In this document: piece after piece, positions 14,624 to 19,882 of the stretch
Numbering within the stretch: the stretch's first letter is position 1
Layout: every line of letters starts with the position of its first letter
Notes under the pieces: model-generated
Seen by the model: the letters and a program-made list of their open reading frames with translations, nothing else
Databases searched by the model: none
Told to the model about the DNA's origin: nothing
Position numbers and translations under genes: made by a program
DNA from: an uncultured Eubacterium sp.
GTDB taxonomy: Bacteria > Bacillota > Clostridia > Lachnospirales > Lachnospiraceae
NCBI GenBank assembly: GCA_910579145.1
Contig: CAJTTQ010000051.1
Location: 1 to 19,882 of the forward strand
Length of the DNA stretch: 19,882 nucleotides
Direction of reading: 5' to 3'

Positions 14624-16132
14624 TTGAGATATTTATTGACTGCCGGAGAGGCGAAAGCGCTGGATGAACATGCGATCCAAAAGGTCGGCTTTCCGGGACT
14701 GGTATTGATGGAAAAAGCGGCGATGACGCTGGCTTCCGTTCTGATGGAGAGGGAGGACAGGCGGAGCGGCTTTTTGTTCGTTTGTGGCACGGGAAATAAC
14801 GGCGGCGATGGCCTGGCAGCGGCGCGGCTGCTGAAACAGCAGGGATACCGTGCCGCTGTTTTACTCGTCGGAGATCCGGAGCGGATGTCGGCGGACGCAA
14901 AGACGCAGATGGCGCTGGCAGCTGCTTGTAAGGTGCCGGCTGTCCAGTCGGATGCGGTAGGCTCGCCAGTTTATGATGTGATCGTAGACGCCATGTTTGG
15001 AGTCGGTCTGAACCGTGCGGTGTCAGGCGTGTATGAGACGGTCATTTGTGCTGTCAATGCCGCGCGGAAAAAAGTGTATGCCGCGGACATTCCTTCCGGC
15101 ATTCATGGCGATAACGGGTCGGTTATGAATGTCGCGGTGAGGGCGGATGTGACAGTTACGTTCGGAGCAAATAAGCGGGGCCTCATCCTGTATCCGGGAT
15201 GCCGGTATGCCGGCGAAGTGATCGTCGGGGATATCGGATACCCGGAAGTGAGTTATGAGGCCGTGGAAAATCCGGCCTATTATTATGAACCGGATGACCT
15301 GGCGCGGATCGTTCCTACGCGACCCCCTGACGGGCATAAGGGCACGTTTGGCCGGGTGTCTGTCATCGGAGGGAGCGAGGGGATGAGCGGCGCGCCCCTG
15401 TTTTCTGCACAGGCGGCGTACGCGGCAGGCGCGGGCCTTGTAAAGGTTTGTTCTATGATGGCGGATCGGGAGATATTGCTATCCGCTTTACCGGAAGCGC
15501 TGTTTTGCAGTTATGATAAAGCGGAAGAAGCGGTGGATCAGGAGGCGCTTAAAGAGGCTGTTTCCTGGGCGGACTGTGTCGTTCTCGGACCGGGACTCGG
15601 ACAGAGCGCGCGGGCGGGGAATATCGTGTCCTATGTGCTCGGCCACTGTGACAAGCCGGTCGTTTTAGACGGGGATGGAATCACACTCTGTCAGGCGGAG
15701 ATGCTGAAAGGAAGAAACAATGTGATCCTGACACCCCATCCCAAAGAATTTTCTGCCATCTCAGGAAAAGAAATTCCACGTCTAAAGGAGGATTTTTTAG
15801 AGGAAGTACGTGATTTTGCCGAGAGGACGGGCGTCATCGTAGCCGGGAAGGATGCGAGGACTGTCGTGAGTAATGGGCGGGAGATTTATGTCAATGTTTC
15901 GGGAAATTCCGGTATGGGAACCGGAGGGAGCGGCGATGTGCTGACGGGCGTCATTGCCGGTTTCCTGGCGCAGGGAGCCGATGTGTTTACGGCGGCAAAA
16001 GCGGGCGTTTACGTTCACGGCCTGGCGGGCGATCACGGTTCGCGCGTTTACAGTGAGTACTCCCTGACTGCTTCCGGTCTGATCGAGGGATTGAAGGCTG
16101 TTTTGGGTTTTTCTCGCCCGGAGGGCGGTTAA
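14624..16132 (+). CDS. nnr: Bifunctional NAD(P)H-hydrate epimerase / ADP-dependent dehydratase
   Basis: Repairs NADHX and NADPHX, the damaged hydrated cofactors. I start it at TTG 14624, since GGGAGG (14611-14616) is 7 bases away; the in-frame ATG at 14618 would leave only one base between site and codon, and MRYLLTAGEAKALDEHAI is the usual family start. That gives 502 residues. The N-terminal YjeF_N epimerase domain has VCGTGNNGGDGLAAARLL (GTGNNGGDG 55-63) and DAMFGVGLNR. The C-terminal kinase-like dehydratase has GTFGRVSVIGGSEGMSGAP, VVLGPGLGQ, LTPHPKEF and GMGTGGSGDVLTG with the catalytic-site aspartate D438. Its place just after rex and acpS puts NADH sensing and NADH repair together. Confidence 0.95.
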   Translation: MRYLLTAGEAKALDEHAIQKVGFPGLVLMEKAAMTLASVLMEREDRRSGFLFVCGTGNNGGDGLAAARLLKQQGYRAAVLLVGDPERMSADAKTQMALAAACKVPAVQSDAVGSPVYDVIVDAMFGVGLNRAVSGVYETVICAVNAARKKVYAADIPSGIHGDNGSVMNVAVRADVTVTFGANKRGLILYPGCRYAGEVIVGDIGYPEVSYEAVENPAYYYEPDDLARIVPTRPPDGHKGTFGRVSVIGGSEGMSGAPLFSAQAAYAAGAGLVKVCSMMADREILLSALPEALFCSYDKAEEAVDQEALKEAVSWADCVVLGPGLGQSARAGNIVSYVLGHCDKPVVLDGDGITLCQAEMLKGRNNVILTPHPKEFSAISGKEIPRLKEDFLEEVRDFAERTGVIVAGKDARTVVSNGREIYVNVSGNSGMGTGGSGDVLTGVIAGFLAQGADVFTAAKAGVYVHGLAGDHGSRVYSEYSLTASGLIEGLKAVLGFSRPEGG

Positions 16133-16191
16133 CGTCCCGGTACATGTGACGGGGACTACGATATTGGTTGATTGTGAGAGGTTAAAACATC

Positions 16192-17337
16192 ATGGAAAGA
16201 GAGACGGACCAAAAAGAATACAGCCGGACGTATGCGGAGATTAACTTAGGGGCGATCCGGCATAACATTTTAGAAGAGAGGAAACGGGTGGGCAGCCATG
16301 TAAAGATCATGGCGGTCATTAAGGCGGATGCCTACGGTCACGGTGATGTTCCGGTGGCGGAGGCGCTAGATGACCTTGTGGATGCCTATGGGGTGGCGTT
16401 GGCGGAAGAAGCGCTGCATCTGAGGCAGCAGGGGATCGGGAAAATGATCCTCATTTTGGGATATACGGGGAGCGGCTGGTTTGAGGAACTGATCTCTCAT
16501 GATATTTCCCAGACCGTGTATTCGTATCCGATGGCAAAGGAGCTGAGTGAAGCTGCAGTAAGGCTCGGAAAGACGGCAAAGATTCATATTAAGGTTGATA
16601 CGGGGATGAGCCGGATCGGTTTTCTGCCCGTACGGGATAACATAGACGTCATACGAACGATCAGCGAACTTCCGGGTATTTGCCTGGAGGGGATCTTCAC
16701 CCATTTTGCCAGGGCGGATGAGGAGACATCCGAGGCGGCGCGTGAGCCGTTTGAAAAATTTATTATATTTGTGCGGGAACTCGAGGGACGCGGTATCCAT
16801 ATACCGCTCAAACATGCGGCGAACAGTGCTTCTATCATACATTTTCCAGAAGCGTATCTTGATATGGTCCGTTCTGGTATCACGACTTATGGTCTGTACC
16901 CTTCGGAGCTGGTGCCAAAGGAGAAGCTTCACATCCGCCCGGCACTTCAATGGAAGTCGCTCGTCTCGTTTGTCAAGACGGTTCATCCCGGAACGAGCGT
17001 GGGATATGGCGGTACGTTTACGGCCAGGAGGGAGACGGTCGTGGCCACAGTCCCGGTCGGTTACGCGGATGGAGTCAGGCGCGATCTGTCTGGAAAAGGA
17101 CGGGTTTTGATCCACGGGCAGTACGCGCCTATCATTGGAAGGATCTGTATGGACCAGTTTATGGTGGATGTGACGGATCTGTCGGACGTCTGTGCCGGCG
17201 ATACCGTTACGCTGATCGGTACGGACGGGGAACATGCGATTTCCATCGAAGAGGTAGCCGGGCTGGCACATTCTTTTAATTATGAGTATGCGTGCGGCAT
17301 CAGTGCCAGGGTTCCCCGCAAATATGTGATGGAGTAG
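16192..17337 (+). CDS. alr: Alanine racemase
   Basis: A 381-residue PLP enzyme making D-alanine from L-alanine for peptidoglycan. The PLP lysine is K44 in IMAVIKADAYGHG; the second catalytic residue is Y272 in SVGYGGTF; RICMDQFMVDVTDL and PVGYADG are further signatures. The domains are the N-terminal TIM barrel (about 12-245) and the C-terminal beta domain (about 250-381). AGAGG near 16175 is the best ribosome site and is slightly distant. The 59-base gap after nnr has a small hairpin possibility (GTCCC / GGGAC) without a T-run, so co-transcription with nnr is likely. Nothing is missing. Confidence 0.97.
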   Translation: MERETDQKEYSRTYAEINLGAIRHNILEERKRVGSHVKIMAVIKADAYGHGDVPVAEALDDLVDAYGVALAEEALHLRQQGIGKMILILGYTGSGWFEELISHDISQTVYSYPMAKELSEAAVRLGKTAKIHIKVDTGMSRIGFLPVRDNIDVIRTISELPGICLEGIFTHFARADEETSEAAREPFEKFIIFVRELEGRGIHIPLKHAANSASIIHFPEAYLDMVRSGITTYGLYPSELVPKEKLHIRPALQWKSLVSFVKTVHPGTSVGYGGTFTARRETVVATVPVGYADGVRRDLSGKGRVLIHGQYAPIIGRICMDQFMVDVTDLSDVCAGDTVTLIGTDGEHAISIEEVAGLAHSFNYEYACGISARVPRKYVME

Positions 17338-17420
17338 CATTTTCGGTTATTGTGTGCCATTTTAGTATAAACTCTCGTATATTGGTAATAATAGGCTATA
17401 AATCCTTGTAGTTCATGAAT

Positions 17421-17448
17421 TTGGACATTACATAGGTAAAAATACAAT
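17421..17448 (+). promoter_or_regulatory. Promoter of the MazF-type gene
   Basis: TTGGAC (17421-17426) and TACAAT (17443-17448) are separated by 16 bases in the 128-base gap between alr and the toxin gene, which gives the toxin its own likely promoter and a very short leader. Confidence 0.55.
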
Positions 17449-17465
17449 ATAAGGGAGTAAGTACA

Positions 17466-17834
17466 ATGGTTGTAAAAAGAGGCGATATTTATTACGCGGA
17501 TCTGAGACCGGTTGTGGGCTCTGAACAGGGTGGTGTGCGGCCGGTGTTGATCATACAGAATGATATGGGAAACCGATACAGTCCCACCGTGATCTGCGCG
17601 GCGATCACATCAAAGATGAATAAGGCAAAGCTGCCCACACACATTGCCCTTGATTCTGAGAATTATGGTATTGTAAAAGATTCTGTGATCCTTTTGGAGC
17701 AGGTCAGGACAATTGACAAGTCAAGGCTGAAGGAGAAGGTGTGCCATTTGGATGAAGCGGTGTTGAAAAAAATCAACCGGGCGCTGGAGGTCAGTCTTGC
17801 CCTCGATACATATGATAAACAGCAAAGCCAGTGA
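17466..17834 (+). CDS. mazF: MazF/PemK-type mRNA endoribonuclease (EndoA-like)
   Basis: A 122-residue toxin of the EndoA/NdoA type that cuts single-stranded mRNA at short sites. ATG 17466 has GGGAG at 17453-17457. The start VVKRGDIYYADLRPVVGSEQ and VRPVLIIQND are typical. The two catalytic positions known in Bacillus subtilis, R25 and T48, are present at the same numbers. Length is normal. In B. subtilis the order is alr, then the antitoxin gene ndoAI, then ndoA; here alr is followed directly by the toxin and the 128-base gap holds no antitoxin-sized reading frame. The antitoxin may lie elsewhere or be absent. A recombinase-bearing element begins just behind this gene. Confidence 0.93.
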   Translation: MVVKRGDIYYADLRPVVGSEQGGVRPVLIIQNDMGNRYSPTVICAAITSKMNKAKLPTHIALDSENYGIVKDSVILLEQVRTIDKSRLKEKVCHLDEAVLKKINRALEVSLALDTYDKQQSQ

Positions 17835-17857
17835 AAATGAGTATAAAAAAAGCGTCG

Positions 17858-17903
17858 GATGTTCGTACCCTTCACATAAGGAAGTGAAGGGTACAAGGGC
17901 ATC
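17858..17903. repeat. Inverted repeat between mazF and the recombinase
   Basis: GTACCCTTCAC (17865-17875) and GTGAAGGGTAC (17884-17894) are perfect 11-base arms around 8 bases. An outer GATG (17858-17861) and CATC (17900-17903) extend the symmetry with small mismatched gaps. No T-run follows on either side, so it is not a classic terminator; it may mark the element end or a recombinase or accessory-protein site. Confidence 0.7.
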
Positions 17904-17916
17904 TCTGTATCAAATT

Positions 17917-17948
17917 ACGGTATAGTCTTCGTGGCTATGCCGTTTTTT
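17917..17948 (+). terminator. Forward terminator overlapping the recombinase stop
   Basis: ACGGTATAG (17917-17925) pairs with CTATGCCGT (17935-17943), nine pairs with one G-T wobble, around a 9-base loop, followed by T 17943-17948. It reads in the forward direction, so it would stop transcripts coming from mazF before they run antisense into the recombinase. The minus-strand stop codon of the recombinase is part of the stem. Confidence 0.7.
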
Positions 17949-19608
17949 CTTCTTTGGAACGCTTCTGTTTCAAGCGTTCTTGGAACATTTCTTCATATTC
18001 TTCAGCGGATGGGGCGTTGATAATACCGACTCCATTATAGTGAATATCAATAGGATACACTGTCTTTCCGTCTATGACCTCTTTCTTGGATACCATGATG
18101 TAGTCTATAAATTCATTGACGACGGCAGGCGTAAGTTCCTTGATTTCGGTATACCTCTTGACCTTTTCCACAAAGGCTGATACATTTGCAGTTTTGTCAT
18201 CCTGCATTTCAATATCCAATTTTAATTGGGTAAGTAATTCTTTCAGCATTTTCTGTTCGGCTTCATAACTTGCCGACATTGTTGCAAAACGCTCATCGCT
18301 CAGTTTACCCGATACATTATCTTCATAAATCCGCTGAAACAATACGTCAAGTTCAGCAATACGCTTTTCACATTTGGCTAATTCACGCCGCTTCTTGGCA
18401 ATTTCTTTCCGCTGTTCTTCGCTTGATTTGTCAAGCTGCTCCTGCACAAACTGTTTTTCAAACGCCTGCACATAGAACAGCACACGCCGCAAACTTTCAA
18501 GCACTAAGGCATGGACAACCTTTTCACGAATATAATGTGCCGTACAGTTTGCAGTATTCTTACGGTAGTTAGAACAGAAAAAGTATGCCTGCTCTCGGCT
18601 GTAATTGTTCGTCACGCTATAATACAGTTTTTTCCCGCAGTCGGCACAATAGAGTAATCCTGAAAAAATGCTGACTTCGCCTGTACGGTTTGGTCTGCGC
18701 TTGTGGCTTCTAAGCTCCTGTACAAGTTCCCATGTTTCGCTGTCAATAATGGCTTCATGGGTATTTTCAAATACTTTCCATTCCTCTTTCGGTCTGTGAA
18801 TCTTGGTCTTATCTTTAAAAGAGCGTGTCGTAGAACGGAAATTAACCGTATGTCCGCAGTATTCAAGCCGTTCCAGAATATCCGCAACTGTCCTTGCCGC
18901 CCATTTATGTGGAACAGCAGGAAGTACAGATGTCTTTCGCCCTTGTGCCTGCCAATGCTCTGTTGGCGTTGAAATACCCTCCGAAAAAAGGATATTTGCT
19001 ATCTGCGTCGGTCCGTATCCCTCAACGCATAGGCGAAATATTTTGCGTACAACCTCTGCGGCTTCTTCGTCAATCAACCAATGGGCAGGATTAGCTTCGT
19101 TCTTCTTGTAACCGTAGGGGATAACCGTTGTAAGAGGTTTCCCCGACATGCCTTTGTTCTGGAATACCGCCCGTACTTTCTTTGAAGTATTCTTGGCATG
19201 CATCTCATTGAACCAGTCCTGCACAGGGAGAAAATCACTCAATCCGTCCTTTGTGTCAATATTGTCCATAATGGCAATATAGCGGATGCCCAGACGGACA
19301 AAATCTTCTTCCAATAGCTGACCGACAACAAGGCGGTTTCTGCCAAGCCTTGAATGGTCTTTGACAATAATCGTTCCAATTTTTCCCGCCTCGGCAAGCT
19401 CCATCAGTTCCATAAAAGACGGTCTTGTGAAGCTGACACCAGAATATCCGTCATCTACGAAAAATTGGGGATTCTGAAATCCGTTATCCTTTGCGTACTT
19501 GCTGACAATTGATTTTTGATTAGTAATGCTGTTGCTCTCCCCTTGCAGCATATCGTCACGGCTAAGCCTGCAATAGAGGGCAGTAATTTTTTCTGACTGT
19601 CTGTTCAA
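17935..19608 (-). CDS. Large serine site-specific recombinase (TnpX/TndX-like, DUF4368 end)
   Basis: A 557-residue recombinase that would integrate and excise the element. The start is TTG (19608-19606) with AAGGAG six bases before it. The resolvase-type catalytic domain (about 8-150) has ALYCRLSRDD with S16 as the nucleophile and IIVKDHSRLGRNR with the active-site arginines. The recombinase DNA-binding domain follows (about 155-290), then a zinc ribbon (C321, C324, C345, C355), a coiled coil (about 385-475), and a tail matching my memory of DUF4368 (VVNEFIDYIMVSKKEV ... YPIDIHYNGVG). The length fits the family and no frameshift is seen, so the enzyme should be active. The TTG start may keep its level low. 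Confidence 0.95.
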   Translation of the reverse strand: MNRQSEKITALYCRLSRDDMLQGESNSITNQKSIVSKYAKDNGFQNPQFFVDDGYSGVSFTRPSFMELMELAEAGKIGTIIVKDHSRLGRNRLVVGQLLEEDFVRLGIRYIAIMDNIDTKDGLSDFLPVQDWFNEMHAKNTSKKVRAVFQNKGMSGKPLTTVIPYGYKKNEANPAHWLIDEEAAEVVRKIFRLCVEGYGPTQIANILFSEGISTPTEHWQAQGRKTSVLPAVPHKWAARTVADILERLEYCGHTVNFRSTTRSFKDKTKIHRPKEEWKVFENTHEAIIDSETWELVQELRSHKRRPNRTGEVSIFSGLLYCADCGKKLYYSVTNNYSREQAYFFCSNYRKNTANCTAHYIREKVVHALVLESLRRVLFYVQAFEKQFVQEQLDKSSEEQRKEIAKKRRELAKCEKRIAELDVLFQRIYEDNVSGKLSDERFATMSASYEAEQKMLKELLTQLKLDIEMQDDKTANVSAFVEKVKRYTEIKELTPAVVNEFIDYIMVSKKEVIDGKTVYPIDIHYNGVGIINAPSAEEYEEMFQERLKQKRSKEEKTA

Positions 19609-19620
19609 AATAAACTCCTT

Positions 19621-19633
19621 TCCGACAGTCGGA
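19621..19633. repeat. Palindrome upstream of the recombinase ribosome site
   Basis: TCCGAC and GTCGGA flank a single A, directly beside the AAGGAG of the recombinase gene. It is suited to an operator or an RNA hairpin limiting translation of the recombinase. Confidence 0.55.
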
Positions 19634-19712
19634 TATGATGTTTGTAGTGATGCTATTCTACCATATCTGCCGTCTTACTTCAACGCTTTAAAGTGCGAAT
19701 TAAAAAATATTT

Positions 19713-19807
19713 TCATACCTCTGTACCTAATATCCGATTAACTTTGGTTATCATATCTTCCCTTTGTTCTTTATTGAAGTGAGAACAGACAACATAATAA
19801 ATACCAT
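19713..19807 (-). pseudogene. Tiny element gene, apparently frameshifted just after its start
   Basis: On the minus strand AGGAGG (19819-19814) is followed six bases later by ATG 19807, but that frame gives only 18 residues. The next frame, from about 19802 to TGA 19715-19713, reads IYYVVCSHFNKEQREDMI then TKVNRILGTEV and looks like real protein. One base missing directly after the start codon would explain it; the intact product would have about 31 residues. I do not recognise the family. Alternatives are a non-AUG start or programmed slippage. Confidence 0.4.
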
Positions 19808-19876
19808 CTATCTCCTCCTAATATATAAGTGTAGGGTTTCAGTACCCAACAGCCAGTTGGGACTTCTCCCTCTCAT
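19808..19876 (-). CDS. Possible 22-codon leader peptide
   Basis: ATG 19876 opens a frame encoding MRGRSPNWLLGTETLHLYI plus RRR that ends at TAG 19810-19808, immediately before the ATG of the next small gene. Its ribosome site would lie past the window end. The reading frame crosses the hairpin at 19845-19861, so it may equally be a structured RNA leader with no protein role. Confidence 0.25.
   Translation of the reverse strand: MRGRSPNWLLGTETLHLYIRRR
19845..19861. repeat. Hairpin CCCAAC / GTTGGG in the element leader
   Basis: Two perfect 6-base arms around AGCCA, with GT and AC beyond them allowing further pairing across one unpaired A. No T-run follows, so it is not a terminator. The stretch 19609-19712 downstream of the small genes, apart from the palindrome beside the recombinase start, shows nothing else I can name. 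Confidence 0.5.
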
Positions 19877-19882
19877 TGTTTA

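Larger units (their letters stand above)
17865..19882. mobile_element. End of an integrative element carrying a large serine recombinase
   Basis: The recombinase gene points towards mazF and reaches to within 101 bases of it, the usual layout at one end of TnpX/TndX-type integrative or conjugative elements. The stretch from about 17840 looks more A+T-rich than the genes before it and holds several hairpins. The exact boundary is not determinable: it lies somewhere in 17835-17935. The other end is beyond the window. Confidence 0.65.

Noticed and set aside
17853..19646. Shared GTCGGAT...GTT.GTA words at 17854 and 19628 as direct repeats of the element
   Set aside because: The match is short and needs a gap, and both copies lie at the same end of the element, so they cannot be the two attachment sites.

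Overview
The window looks like a chromosome segment of a gut-type member of the Firmicutes (Clostridia, most likely Lachnospiraceae), with the edge of an integrated mobile element at its right end. Reasons: strong GGAGG-type ribosome sites, middling G+C, the rex / unknown gene / acpS / nnr / alr / mazF gene order, and two proteins (8897-9922 and 10006-10773) that resemble uncharacterised families I associate with Lachnospiraceae. The taxonomic call is inference from gene content. I see no rRNA, tRNA or CRISPR array.

Left region (1-7076) reads as one forward gene train with short gaps. It starts with the last codons of a gene cut by the window edge, overlapping a DUF3696-type SMC/OLD-like ATPase. 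An unrecognised 261-residue partner follows 10 bases later; the pair has the layout of an ATPase-plus-effector anti-phage module. Then come three genes that appear to form a membrane-associated unit: an SPFH (band 7) protein ending in three zinc ribbons, a four-helix membrane protein, and a tail-anchored TIR protein built as zinc ribbon - helical repeats - TIR - helical repeats - membrane anchor. The TIR domain keeps the candidate catalytic glutamate (E208). A sodium:alanine/glycine-type symporter closes the train. The SPFH/membrane/TIR trio is the best candidate here for a little-described system.

Middle region (7077-10850): a BlaI-type repressor with a clean TACA/TGTA operator before it, a BlaR1/MecR1-type M56 zinc protease lacking the penicillin-binding sensor domain, a long acidic coiled-coil protein, and a small Tyr/Asn/Ser-rich protein whose second half resembles the C-terminal part of the flagellar cap protein FliD. 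A strong symmetric terminator ends this train and also serves the converging ABC-F ATPase gene on the minus strand.

Housekeeping region (12800-17834): rex (NADH-sensing repressor), an overlapping unknown coiled-coil gene, acpS, nnr (NAD(P)HX repair, probably starting at TTG), alr and a MazF-type toxin with no visible antitoxin gene. Redox sensing and NAD(P)HX repair sit in one neighbourhood.

Right region (about 17840-19882): a large serine recombinase on the minus strand, starting at TTG, with inverted repeats between it and mazF and more hairpins upstream of it. This looks like the recombinase end of an integrative element that continues past the window. Its last gene-like segment (19713-19807) reads as a tiny protein put out of frame just after its start codon.
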